A stretch of 64,000 nucleotides of DNA, from positions 10,788,001 to 10,852,000 of the forward strand of contig NZ_CP150356.1 in assembly GCF_051521505.1 (NCBI RefSeq). The letters run 5' to 3'. Made by a program: the position numbers and the translations under genes. The notes beneath the pieces are model-generated. The model was not told where the DNA came from and ran no database searches. It saw only the letters and a program-made list of their open reading frames with translations. Of the stretch, positions 48,806 through 56,901 are shown piece by piece (position 1 is the stretch's first letter; the number at the start of each line of letters is the position of its first letter). The stretch comes from Sorangium sp025924095 (lineage in GTDB: Bacteria; Myxococcota_A; Polyangia; Polyangiales; Polyangiaceae).

Positions 48806-50212
48806 TCAGCGGTTCGCGATGTGGATCGCCGCGCCCATGGCGTGGGCGGCGGCTTCCATCAGCGACTCGCCGAGGGTCGGGTGGGGGTGGATCGTGAGCG
48901 AGATGTCCTCGAGGAAGGCCGCCATCTCGAGCGAGAGGGACGCCTCGCTGATCATCGTGCTGGCCTCCGGTCCGACGATGTGGACGCCGAGCACCTGCTT
49001 CGTCTTCTTGTCGGCGACGATCTTCGCGAACCCCTCGGTCTCGTTCATGGCCATGGCCTTGCCGAGCACCGAGAACGGGAACTTGCCGACGACGACCTCG
49101 AGGCCCTTCGCCTTCGCCTCCGCCTCGGTGAGCCCCACCGTCGCGATCTCCGGATCGGTGAAGATCGCGCCCGGGATCGCGACCCAGTCCTTCGCGGCCT
49201 TGTGCCCCGCGATGACCTCGGCGACGATCTCGCCCTCCTTCGTCGCCTTGTGCGCGAGCAGGGGCGGACCGCTGACGTCGCCCACGGCGTAGATCGACGG
49301 CACGTTGGTGCGGCACGTCTTGTCCGTGGGGATGAACCCGCGCTGATCGACCGTCACGCCGACCTTCTCGAGGCCGAGCCCCTTCGAGCTCGGCCGCATG
49401 CCGACGGCGACCAGCACCGTGTCGACGACGATCGTCTGCTCCTTGCCCTCGATCTGGATCTTCACCCCGACCGAGCCGTCCTTCTGCTTCTCGTACCCGA
49501 CCGCCTTGGCGTTCTTGTGGATCGTGCCGCCGCGCTTCAGGATCTTGCGCTCGACGAGCTTCGTGCAGTCGGGGTCGACGCCCGTGAGCAGCTCCGGCAG
49601 CGCCTCGACCACGGTGAGCTGCGAGCCGAACGCCTGGTAGACCATGCCGAGCTCGAGGCCGATGACGCCGCCGCCGATCACGAGCAGCCGCTTCGGGATA
49701 CGGCGCAGGCTCACCGCCTCCTTCGCGCCGATGATCGCGTCGCCGTCGAACTTGAACGTCGGGATCTCGATGGTGGTCGAGCCGGTCGCGATGACGATCC
49801 CCTTGGTCGCCTCGATCTGCTCCACCGAGCCGTCCGGCAAGGTCACGTCCACGCGCTTCGGCCCGACGATCGTGGCGGTGCCGGTGAGCAGGTCGGCGCC
49901 GTTGCCCTTGAGCAGCGACCTGACGCCGCCGGTGAGCTTCTTGACGATGCCTTCCTTCCAGTCCTGCATCTGGTTGGCGTCGAGCTCGACGCCGCTGACC
50001 TTGATCCCCATCGCGGCGCCGGCCTGCGACTTCTCGTAGAGGTGGGCGGCGGCGATGAGCGCCTTGGAGGGGATACAGCCCCAGTTGAGGCAGACGCCGC
50101 CGGGCTGCTCCTTCTCGATGCAGAGCGTCTTCTGCTTGAGCTGAGCCAGCCGGATGGCGCAGGGGTAACCGCCGGGGCCGGCTCCGATCACGATTGCGTC
50201 GTAGGTCTTCAT
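48806..50212 (-). CDS. lpdA: dihydrolipoyl dehydrogenase (E3)
   Basis: A 468-residue FAD-dependent pyridine nucleotide-disulfide oxidoreductase that reoxidises dihydrolipoamide. Motifs: N-terminal FAD GAGPGGYPCAI, redox-active C-L-N-W-G-C (Cys41, Cys46), NAD site VIGGGVIGLELGMVYQAFGS, and the C-terminal HPHPTLGESLMEAA with the catalytic His-Glu pair. It is 157 bases downstream of the E1-alpha gene on the same strand and serves 2-oxoacid dehydrogenase complexes or glycine cleavage; E2 and E1-beta are not in the window. Confidence 0.97.
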   Translation of the reverse strand: MKTYDAIVIGAGPGGYPCAIRLAQLKQKTLCIEKEQPGGVCLNWGCIPSKALIAAAHLYEKSQAGAAMGIKVSGVELDANQMQDWKEGIVKKLTGGVRSLLKGNGADLLTGTATIVGPKRVDVTLPDGSVEQIEATKGIVIATGSTTIEIPTFKFDGDAIIGAKEAVSLRRIPKRLLVIGGGVIGLELGMVYQAFGSQLTVVEALPELLTGVDPDCTKLVERKILKRGGTIHKNAKAVGYEKQKDGSVGVKIQIEGKEQTIVVDTVLVAVGMRPSSKGLGLEKVGVTVDQRGFIPTDKTCRTNVPSIYAVGDVSGPPLLAHKATKEGEIVAEVIAGHKAAKDWVAIPGAIFTDPEIATVGLTEAEAKAKGLEVVVGKFPFSVLGKAMAMNETEGFAKIVADKKTKQVLGVHIVGPEASTMISEASLSLEMAAFLEDISLTIHPHPTLGESLMEAAAHAMGAAIHIANR

Positions 50213-50369
50213 CCTTGTCCTTGTTGTGCGCTTCGGAGACTGGGATTAGGGGCGCCGGGGTCCGTCAGGCAAGCCCCTCGCTGACCAGCCCTGAGGCCGC
50301 GCCCGCGAGCCGTACCCTGGGTGCCCGGGGCTTACACGACCTCGCACCGAGGGGAAATCCCTCCCGTGG

Positions 50370-51548
50370 TCAGCGTCCGCCGCCGTGCGCGGGCGCTTTC
50401 GGGGAGCGCAGGAGCTCCGCGCGCTGGTCGCGCAGGTGCCAGGGCAGCTCGGCGTAGACGTCCTCGAACAGGGTCTCGCGGGCGGGCGGGTCCATCGCCT
50501 CGACCTCCGCGACGGCGGCGGCGATCTCGGCGTTGAGCTCCGCCTCGAGGGAGGCCTCCGCGGCGTCGTCGAGCAGGCCGCGGACGGCGAGGTGGCGCCC
50601 GAGGCGCAGCAGCGGATCGCGCTGCGTCCAGCGATCGACCTCCTCCTGCGACCGGTACCGGCTCGGGTCGTCGCTCGAGGAGTGCGCGCCGACGCGGTAG
50701 GTGAGCGCCTCGATGAAGCTGGGGCCGCCTCCAGCCCGGGCCCGCGCGACCGCCTCGGAGACGGCGCGGTAGACGGCGATGACGTCGTTGCCGTCGACCC
50801 GGACCGACGGGACGCCGTAGGCCCGCCCCTTGATGGCGATCGTCCTGGAGGCCGTCTGCCGGTCGGTCGGGACGCTGATCGCCCAGTGGTTGTTCTGGCA
50901 GATCATCACGCAGGGCGCCTTGAAGACCCCCGCGAAGTTCATCGCGCTGTGGAAATCGGGCTCGCTCGTCGCGCCGTCGCCCATGAACCCCACCACCACC
51001 GTGCTGTCGCGCCGCAGCTTCGCGGCCCACGCGGCGCCGACCGCCTGCGGGATCTGCGGGCCGATGCAGCTCGACCAGGACACCTGGTTCACCTGCCGGC
51101 CGCTCATGTGAGACGGCATCTGGCGCCCCTTGAGCAGGTCGCCCGAGTTGCCGAAGATCTGGGCCACGTACGTGCGGAGCGGAAAGCCGCGCACCAGCAT
51201 CATCACGCTCTCGCGCAGCGCGGGGAAGATCCAGTCCGTCGGATCGAGCGCGAGCGCGGTGGCGATCGGCGTCGCCTCCTGGCCGGTGCACGCGCCGTAG
51301 AAGCCGACCCGCCCCTGTCGCTGGAGCAGGAGCATGCGCGCGTCGAGCAGCCTGAGGCGCTTGATCTCGCGGTAGGTGCGCAACAGCAGCGCGTCGGTCA
51401 GGCCGGGATCGGTCGCCGGATCCAGCGATCCGTCGTCGCGAAGGACGCTGAGCAAACCCTCGTCGTCCCCGTCCCCCGCGCGGGGCGGCGGCGCGTCGGC
51501 GGCGGGCCGGGTCGAGGCGCCGGGCGGCGTGGCTTCCAGCTCGCTCAT
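50370..51548 (-). CDS. 2-oxoacid (pyruvate or branched-chain) dehydrogenase E1 component, alpha subunit
   Basis: A 392-residue thiamine diphosphate enzyme subunit. The ThDP motif runs from GDGATSEPDFHSAMNFAGVF to CQNNHW (GDG...NN). The loop YRVGAHSSSDDPSRYRS is of the branched-chain type. The N-terminal 35 residues are a disordered Pro/Ala/Asp extension. E1-alpha decarboxylates the 2-oxoacid together with E1-beta, which must be encoded elsewhere. A GAGGG/CCCTC hairpin (50349-50363) lies just after its stop and before lpd. Confidence 0.92.
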   Translation of the reverse strand: MSELEATPPGASTRPAADAPPPRAGDGDDEGLLSVLRDDGSLDPATDPGLTDALLLRTYREIKRLRLLDARMLLLQRQGRVGFYGACTGQEATPIATALALDPTDWIFPALRESVMMLVRGFPLRTYVAQIFGNSGDLLKGRQMPSHMSGRQVNQVSWSSCIGPQIPQAVGAAWAAKLRRDSTVVVGFMGDGATSEPDFHSAMNFAGVFKAPCVMICQNNHWAISVPTDRQTASRTIAIKGRAYGVPSVRVDGNDVIAVYRAVSEAVARARAGGGPSFIEALTYRVGAHSSSDDPSRYRSQEEVDRWTQRDPLLRLGRHLAVRGLLDDAAEASLEAELNAEIAAAVAEVEAMDPPARETLFEDVYAELPWHLRDQRAELLRSPKAPAHGGGR

Positions 51549-51662
51549 GACCGGACCATACCGCGAAATGGCGGCGATCGCGGCCCCTTCGGCTCGCCGG
51601 CGCGAGCCCGACCACCCCGGTCGCCCGCCGGAGCGAAGCGGCTCACGCGCCTCGCGCCGCGC

Positions 51663-51938
51663 TCAGCCGAGGAGAACGCGGAACATCCGCTTGCTGTCGG
51701 AGAGGTAGTAATAGGCGGCGCGGTCGGCGTCGCCCATCTGATCGAGGATGGCGCGCTCCATCTGATCCGGGCTGAGCGTGTTGGACACCTCCCAGGTGCC
51801 GGGCGTGACCTCGTCGCCCTGCCACGGCCCGGCGCACAGCGCGACGAGGCGGGCCCGGTTCGCCTCGTCGGCGATCGAGAAGGTGAGGATGTAATCGTGG
51901 TTGACGAAGCCGCTATAGAGCTTGTTGTCACGCGGCAT
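51663..51938 (-). CDS. 91-residue hypothetical protein
   Basis: A GGGAGGA Shine-Dalgarno lies shortly before ATG 51938, so translation is credible. The sequence (NKLYSGFVNHDYILTFSIAD, LCAGPWQGDEVTPGTWEVSN, DRAAYYYLSDSKRMFRVLLG) is balanced in composition, with a mixed alpha/beta pattern and no signal peptide. No family is recognised. It is 114 bases from the E1-alpha start and on the same strand, so possibly the first gene of that unit. Confidence 0.7.
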   Translation of the reverse strand: MPRDNKLYSGFVNHDYILTFSIADEANRARLVALCAGPWQGDEVTPGTWEVSNTLSPDQMERAILDQMGDADRAAYYYLSDSKRMFRVLLG

Positions 51939-52048
51939 CTGGGTCCTCCCTGTCGTGGGCGCGACGCGCGGCGGCGCCTCGTGCTGCGGTCATCGGATCG
52001 GCACCCTCGCACCGGCGCCCGCGGCGCAGGTCGGGTGCGTCGATGTTC

Positions 52049-52663
52049 TCACCGCGGGCCGGGCGGCAGCGGAGCGGCCGCGTCCTCGTCGTCGTCCTCC
52101 TGCTCGGGGCGGCGCGCGCCGAGCGTGAAGACGTGCAGCACGACCAGGCTCGCGCCGAGGAACACCTCCGACCGGCCCACGAGCTCGGCGCGGCGGTGGG
52201 CGCGCTCGAGCTCCATGCCGAGCTCCCCCTCGCCGCGCCGGGCGCCCTCGCGGTGGAGCGCCGCGATGCGGGGGGTGAGCGCCAGGCCGACGTACGCGGC
52301 GCACCCGGCCATCACCATGGCGAGGATCCGGCGCACGCGGGCCGCGCGGCCCGCGCCCTGACGGCCAGCCGCCCAGGTGCGCGCCACCTCCGCGCCGAGG
52401 AGGATCACCGCGGCGCCGAGCGCGAGCTGATCGAAGCGGGCGAAGGCCGCGCTCATCGCGTCGCCGGAGAAAGGGGTCGGGGTGAGACGGAAGACGAACG
52501 GGGCGGCGCAGGCGCCCAGCGCCACGAGGCCGCCGGCCCAGGCCCCCGCCGCGAGCGCGGCCACGCTCGCGGCCGCGCGATCGATCAGGAAGCGGCGCGA
52601 TGCGGCGCGCTCCTCGGGGCTCGGGGCGAGGTCGGCCTCGCTGAACTGGGCTTCCTCGTTCAT
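52049..52663 (-). CDS. DUF4149-like membrane protein
   Basis: 204 residues with four predicted membrane helices (VAALAAGAWAGGLVALGACA, LALGAAVILLGAEVARTW, ILAMVMAGCAAYVGLALTP and SEVFLGASLVVLHVFTLG), the layout of DUF4149/TMEM205-like proteins. The N-terminus is charged and the last 20 residues are acidic/Pro rich. The ATG overlaps the stop of the HEAT-repeat gene (TCAT on the plus strand), so the two are translationally coupled. Function unknown. Confidence 0.75.
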   Translation of the reverse strand: MNEEAQFSEADLAPSPEERAASRRFLIDRAAASVAALAAGAWAGGLVALGACAAPFVFRLTPTPFSGDAMSAAFARFDQLALGAAVILLGAEVARTWAAGRQGAGRAARVRRILAMVMAGCAAYVGLALTPRIAALHREGARRGEGELGMELERAHRRAELVGRSEVFLGASLVVLHVFTLGARRPEQEDDDEDAAAPLPPGPR

Positions 52664-53688
52664 GCCTCCACCTCGGAAGCGATGGCGGCGAGCGCCTCCT
52701 CGACGGCTCCCTGATCAGCCTTCCGCTCGTCGCCCCGCATCGCCGCGATCGTCGCGCGGGCGGTCGCGAGGCGAGCGCGGCCGGCGGCCGCGACGGCGAG
52801 CGTGCGCCGGTGGCGGTCCCACGCGCCGAGCTCGCTCAAGATCTCGCGGATCGCACGCTCGTGGCCCATCCGCGCGAGCGCGACGCGCGCGTGCCAGCGC
52901 AACGGGTCCCGACCGAGGCCGAGCCTCAGACCGAAGACGCGCCGCTCGAGCGCGCTCCGGGAAGCGGAGAGGCCGAGCTCGCCGCAGAGCTCGATCGCGG
53001 CGGCCTCGTCCTCGTGGTCGACCCCGCGGAGCTTGCCACCCACGACCTCGACGAGCACCGCGTGGCCCGCCGGATCGCCGAAGCGCGCGGTGACGACCGC
53101 CGCCGCTGCCCGGACGAGCGGCGACGCGTGGCCGAGCAGCGCGCTCGCCCGCGCCAGGCTCGACGGAGGGAGCTCGCCGTTGAGCTCCCCCAGCTCCTCG
53201 AACATCCGCAGGGCGATGTGGCAGACGAGCGGATCGTCGTCGTGCGAGGCCTGCATGACGGCCTCGAGCGCATCGGCCGGCTCGGCGCAGACGCGGGGGA
53301 ACGCGATCACCGCCTGGAAGCGGACCTCGGGCCGCTCGTCCGAGAGGGCGCGCCGGAGCCGCCCCGTGGCGCGCGCGTCGCCGATCTCGCCGAGCGCCGT
53401 GATCGCCATCTGCCGGACGTTGGGATCCACGTCCTCGACGGCGAGGAGCAGCGCGGGCAGCGCCTCGACGGCCTTCGTGTCGGCGAGGGCGATGGCCGCT
53501 GCCGCGCGCACCGCCGCGTGCCCATCGGCGCGCAGCGCGCCCTCGATCGCGCGCAGGACCTGCTCCCGCGCCTTCGCGGCATAGGGGACGAGGTCGCTCA
53601 CCGCCTCCACGCGCACAGCGGGCTTCTGCGAGGCGACGTCGCGCAGCGCAGCCTCGAACGTCCTCTTCGCGGGAGCCGATCCGAACAC
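52660..53688 (-). CDS. HEAT-repeat protein
   Basis: 342 residues from GTG 53688. It contains regular helix pairs of about 31 residues: AVRAAAAIALADTKAVEALP, NVRQMAITALGEIGDARATG, EVRFQAVIAFPRVCAEPADA, LVRAAAAVVTARFGDPAGHA and ARVALARMGHERAIREILSE, with the Arg/Ala pattern of PBS-lyase-type HEAT repeats. No signal peptide, so a cytoplasmic scaffold is likely. The longer frame to 54372 is excluded because it runs through the antisense of the repeat lipoprotein and is Arg/Ala/Ser-only. It overlaps the DUF4149 gene start. Confidence 0.82.
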   Translation of the reverse strand: MFGSAPAKRTFEAALRDVASQKPAVRVEAVSDLVPYAAKAREQVLRAIEGALRADGHAAVRAAAAIALADTKAVEALPALLLAVEDVDPNVRQMAITALGEIGDARATGRLRRALSDERPEVRFQAVIAFPRVCAEPADALEAVMQASHDDDPLVCHIALRMFEELGELNGELPPSSLARASALLGHASPLVRAAAAVVTARFGDPAGHAVLVEVVGGKLRGVDHEDEAAAIELCGELGLSASRSALERRVFGLRLGLGRDPLRWHARVALARMGHERAIREILSELGAWDRHRRTLAVAAAGRARLATARATIAAMRGDERKADQGAVEEALAAIASEVEA

Positions 53689-53746
53689 GCGGCCCACGCT
53701 AGCACGGTCGACGCGCGACGCCGGACCGCACCGCACCGCGCAGCGC

Positions 53747-54457
53747 TCAGCCTCCGCCCTCGCCCCTCGAGCCGCCAGCGCCGCCCTCGCCCTCCGAGCC
53801 GCCAGCGCCGTCCTCGCCCTCCGAGCCGCCAGCGCCGCCCTCGCCCTCCGAGCCGCCAGCGCCGCCCTCGCCCTCCGAACCACCGGCGCCGCCCTCGCCC
53901 TCCGGCGTGTAGGGAGTCCACGCGGGCTGCTCAGGAGCGGCCCCGCAGACACCGGGCCCGCTCTCGACGTCGCCCGACGGCTCGCCGGGCGCGCTCGGGG
54001 TAGAGGACGGATCCGGCAGGCAGGCCTTCGAGCTCTCCGGCTCGGAGTCGACGATCGCGGCGTTGCGCTCGCCCGGCGGTATCGCCGCGGCGCCCCGGAT
54101 ATCGCCCAGCGCGACGCACGAGTAGCCGCTGCGGCAGTCGTCGTCGTCGTCGCAGGTGGCCATGCAGAACGTCCGCTCGAAGCGCGGCCAGCGGACGTTC
54201 TCGAGCTCGCCGCACGCCTGATCCAGCACCGGGTTGAACACGACGCAGACGCTGCTGCCGTAGCAGCTGTCCGGCTCGCAGTTGAAGACCGTGCAGTAGC
54301 CGCCGGGCTGCGTGCCATCGCAGAAGAGCTGCTGCTCTTGCTGCGCGCAATCGAGCGACGTGATGCACGCATCGCCGATCTGCGGGCCGCATCCGGCGAG
54401 CAGCGAGGAGGCGCCGAGGACGACGAGCAGGAGGGCGGGCCCGGTGAGGCGAAGCAT
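53747..54457 (-). CDS. Cys-rich lipoprotein with Gly/Glu repeat tail
   Basis: 236 residues with lipobox L-L-A-G-C (Cys23). The mature N-terminal 130 residues hold about 12 cysteines (GDACITSLDCAQQEQQLFCD, CEPDSCYGSSVCVVF, CMATCDDDDDCRSGYSC), suggesting several disulfides and secretion beyond the inner membrane, as in many myxobacterial surface lipoproteins. The C-terminal 60 residues are E-G-E-G-G-A-G-G-S repeats from five 27-bp units. Substrate unknown. It is divergent from the ferredoxin gene. Confidence 0.8.
   Translation of the reverse strand: MLRLTGPALLLVVLGASSLLAGCGPQIGDACITSLDCAQQEQQLFCDGTQPGGYCTVFNCEPDSCYGSSVCVVFNPVLDQACGELENVRWPRFERTFCMATCDDDDDCRSGYSCVALGDIRGAAAIPPGERNAAIVDSEPESSKACLPDPSSTPSAPGEPSGDVESGPGVCGAAPEQPAWTPYTPEGEGGAGGSEGEGGAGGSEGEGGAGGSEGEDGAGGSEGEGGAGGSRGEGGG
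53769..53903 (-). repeat. 27-bp tandem repeat (5 units) encoding the Gly/Glu tail
   Basis: Copies start at 53769, 53796, 53823, 53850 and 53877, with only a few base changes among them. The 9-residue unit keeps the frame when units are gained or lost. Confidence 0.9.
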
Positions 54458-54547
54458 CGAGGAGGGCCGCTTAGTACCGGCAGGGGCGCCCGCGCGCAAG
54501 CGTGCGCCGGCGTCTCCGCGCGGAACCTGCGCCCACTTCCGCCCGAA

Positions 54548-54576
54548 TTGACACCGTGCGGTCAGGCCTCTAGAAA
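54548..54576 (+). promoter_or_regulatory. sigma70-type promoter of the ferredoxin gene
   Basis: Consensus -35 TTGACA (54548-54553), a 17-base spacer and -10 TAGAAA (54571-54576). This is the clearest promoter in the window. Transcription would begin near 54583, giving a 34-base leader. Confidence 0.6.
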
Positions 54577-54616
54577 CGAGCGGACCGGGGTTGACCCGGA
54601 GAATGAAGCGAAGGCC

Positions 54617-54922
54617 ATGGCGACTTACATCACCGAAGACTGCATCAACTGCGGCGCCTGCGAGCCGGAATGCCCGAACGAAGCCATCAGCGAGGGCGAT
54701 GAGATCTACGTGATCGATCCGGAGCTCTGCACGGAGTGCGTCGGCTTCTACGACCACGAAGCGTGCCAGGCCGTGTGCCCGGTCGAGTGCTGCCTGCCCA
54801 ATCCGCAGATCGTGGAGACCGAGGAAGCGCTCATCGCGCGCGCCATCAAGCTGCACCCGGACGATGCCGAGCTGCAGAAGCGGGCCGCCGCCAACGACTA
54901 CCCCTCGCGCTTCCGCAAGTAG
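54617..54922 (+). CDS. ferredoxin with two 4Fe-4S motifs (YfhL type)
   Basis: A 101-residue electron carrier. The first cluster motif is C-I-N-C-G-A-C-E-P-E-C-P near residues 9-20. The second is C-T-E-C-V-G-F-Y-D-H-E-A-C-Q-A-V-C-P with the enlarged spacer between the second and third Cys that is typical of YfhL/FdxN-type 2[4Fe-4S] ferredoxins. The C-terminal 40 residues are a helical extension. A consensus promoter lies 40 bases upstream of the ATG. Its partner enzyme is unknown. Confidence 0.93.
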   Translation: MATYITEDCINCGACEPECPNEAISEGDEIYVIDPELCTECVGFYDHEACQAVCPVECCLPNPQIVETEEALIARAIKLHPDDAELQKRAAANDYPSRFRK

Positions 54923-55016
54923 AGCAGCTTCTCGAGCCCCCTCGCGTCGCCTCTCGGGCCGCGCTCCCCATGTCTCCGCCGGCACCGTCGGTTCAATACG
55001 GCGCCCGGGTCACACC

Positions 55017-55805
55017 GTGATCCGGCGCTGGGTCGCAACGCTCCTCGCAGGCGCCTGCGCGGGCTGTCATGGCAGCGGTCCGCTGCTCCATCCGGCCCAC
55101 GTCCTCCGTCCGGGCAACGTGAGCTTCGGCGCGGGCCTGTCGGGCGACCTGATCGTCGCCGGAGCGACGGCCGCTCCGCCGGCGGCGGGCGCGAGCGCCG
55201 GCGACCCGGCCGCGACGGAGGGCGCCGCGCGGCGGAAGCTCTCCGAGATCACGGTGTCGCCGGGCGTCGCGCCCTGGGCCAGCGCCCGCGTCGGGATCGA
55301 CGGCGGGAACGAGGCCGGGCTGACGTACACGGGGCGCGCCCTCCGGCTCGACGGGCGCCATGAGTTCCCGCTCGGCGAGGCGTCCCTGTCGCTCGGGCTC
55401 GGCGCCTCGGCGCTCTTCGCGGGCGCTCCGGGCCCGAGCGCGGGCTCGAAAGCGGCGGGGAGCGACGTCTACGGCGCGGGGCTCGACGTCCCGCTCCTGC
55501 TCGGCTTCCGGTCGGACGCGGATCTCTTTGCCCTCTGGCTCGGTCCGCGGCTCGGGCTGGAGCTCCTGGGCGGCGAGGTGCGGCTGCCCGCCGGCTCGGC
55601 GACCCAGGGGCCCCTCGTCGACGCATCGGGCCAGCACCTCCGGGTCGGGTTCGTGCTGGGCGTGCGTGCCGGGTTCCGACACGTACATGTCGCCCTGGAG
55701 GCCACAGCGACGTACCATCACGCCACGGGCCAGATTGGCGGGGCTCCGGTCACCCTCGATCAGGGCACCGTCGCCCCGGGCGGCGGCCTCACGGTCACCT
55801 TCTGA
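55017..55805 (+). CDS. putative outer-membrane protein / lipoprotein of unknown function
   Basis: 262 residues from GTG 55017. The N-terminus VIRRWVATLLAGACAGC ends in a lipobox-like A-G-C (Cys17). The rest is Gly/Ala/Leu-rich beta sequence with repeated turns (SEITVSPGVAPWASARVGID, ASLSLGLGASALFAGA, GLDVPLLLGFRSDADLFALW, HVHVALEATATYHHATGQIG) ending in LTVTF, which resembles a small outer-membrane barrel with a C-terminal Phe. A barrel and a lipoprotein signal are an unusual pair; one of the two readings may be wrong. It lies 94 bases after the ferredoxin gene. Confidence 0.7.
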   Translation: MIRRWVATLLAGACAGCHGSGPLLHPAHVLRPGNVSFGAGLSGDLIVAGATAAPPAAGASAGDPAATEGAARRKLSEITVSPGVAPWASARVGIDGGNEAGLTYTGRALRLDGRHEFPLGEASLSLGLGASALFAGAPGPSAGSKAAGSDVYGAGLDVPLLLGFRSDADLFALWLGPRLGLELLGGEVRLPAGSATQGPLVDASGQHLRVGFVLGVRAGFRHVHVALEATATYHHATGQIGGAPVTLDQGTVAPGGGLTVTF

Positions 55806-55865
55806 CCTGGCCGTAACGCCGTAAAAAATCGGATTTCGCGCATTTTCTGTGGCCAGCGCAGGCGC

Positions 55866-55894
55866 TTGCCCGGCCGGAGGACCGGCCTTAGACT
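55866..55894 (+). promoter_or_regulatory. candidate promoter with palindromic spacer, near-leaderless start
   Basis: TTGCCC (55866-55871) and TAGACT (55889-55894) are 17 bases apart. The spacer holds GGCCGG (55872-55877) and CCGGCC (55882-55887), a perfect inverted repeat. Transcription would start at about 55901, one base before ATG 55902. An AT-rich patch with AAATC/GATTT (55826-55836) lies upstream. Confidence 0.4.
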
Positions 55895-55901
55895 TGGATC
55901 T

Positions 55902-56879
55902 ATGCGTCCCTACGGCGCCCTCTCCACCTCATGCCTCCTCGCCGTTGCGGCTCTCGTCGGCTGTTCGGCGCCTGTCGCGGGCGACGCGGCCGACGTCAAC
56001 GGGGTGGTCACCCAGGGGGTCGTGCGCGTCGAGCGCGCGATCAACCTGAGCCGGGACGCCGCCACCGCCCCCGTCGAGCTCGACGACGCGGCGCTGCCGG
56101 TCGCGGCCGACGAGAGCGCGTCGTCGGTCACCAACGTCCTGGCGAAGTTCATGCGCCTCTCTTCCGCGATGGATCCCGAGCTCGCCGAGGGGGCGGTCGG
56201 CCAGGCGTTCGTCCTCCCGGCCGCCGGCAGCTGCATGGTCCTCTCGCCCGCCGCCGAGGATGACGCGGCGAGCAGCTTCAGCTCCCTCAGCCCGATCGAG
56301 CTCCTCGACGCGGGCGACGTGACGATGCGGACCGACAGCACCCAAATGCCGCTCGCCGCCCGCGCATTCCCCGACGTGGGCGCCCTGGTCTTCGGCGTGT
56401 TCTACACGTCGCGCGACGCCACGAGCGATCTGCCGGCGCCGGCGCGGTACGTCTTCGAGAGCTCGGGGTCGGGGCAGCTCGACCGGTTCGCCTTCGAGGC
56501 CGACGCCCCCGCCGGTCCCGAGGACGTGCGGGTGGGCGACGCCGATCTGGCCGACCTTGTCGAGCTCGACGCCGGGGTCGGCGCGGTGGTGCAGTGGCGC
56601 GCGGACGAGGGCGGTGAGGCCGGCCGGACGCGCGACGACATCTACATCGACGTGACCTCGGCGCACGGCGCGACCGTGCGGTGCGCGTTCAAGGACACGG
56701 GGAGGGGCGTGATCCCGGGATCCTTGCTGGATCCGTCGACGCTCGGCCCCCTGCCCGCGAGCGCGACGGTCGCCGTGCACCGCACGCGGCAGGTGCCGTT
56801 CAGCGCCTCGGGGATCGATCTCGGCGAGGTGCGCTTCGACCTCTCCGTGAACGGCCGCGCGCGCATCGCCGCGCACTGA
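55902..56879 (+). CDS. putative lipoprotein of unknown function
   Basis: 325 residues with lipobox A-L-V-G-C (Cys21). The mature protein is acidic and beta-rich (GVVRVERAINLSRDAATAPV, DVGALVFGVFYTSRDATSDL, VRCAFKDTGRGVIPGSLLDP, GEVRFDLSVNGRARIAAH) and may form an Ig-like or jelly-roll fold. Two Cys besides the lipobox Cys could pair. ATG 55902 begins the signal peptide; no Shine-Dalgarno is visible, in keeping with the near-leaderless promoter read upstream. The kinase gene follows after 22 bases. Confidence 0.78.
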   Translation: MRPYGALSTSCLLAVAALVGCSAPVAGDAADVNGVVTQGVVRVERAINLSRDAATAPVELDDAALPVAADESASSVTNVLAKFMRLSSAMDPELAEGAVGQAFVLPAAGSCMVLSPAAEDDAASSFSSLSPIELLDAGDVTMRTDSTQMPLAARAFPDVGALVFGVFYTSRDATSDLPAPARYVFESSGSGQLDRFAFEADAPAGPEDVRVGDADLADLVELDAGVGAVVQWRADEGGEAGRTRDDIYIDVTSAHGATVRCAFKDTGRGVIPGSLLDPSTLGPLPASATVAVHRTRQVPFSASGIDLGEVRFDLSVNGRARIAAH

Positions 56880-56901
56880 CGGTTGGACGGCCGACCTCGG
56901 G

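Noticed and set aside
52660..54372. Long 570-codon version of the HEAT-repeat gene
   Set aside because: The extra N-terminus is simply an out-of-frame reading of the Cys-rich lipoprotein and its 27-bp repeats. The HEAT pattern begins at GTG 53688.
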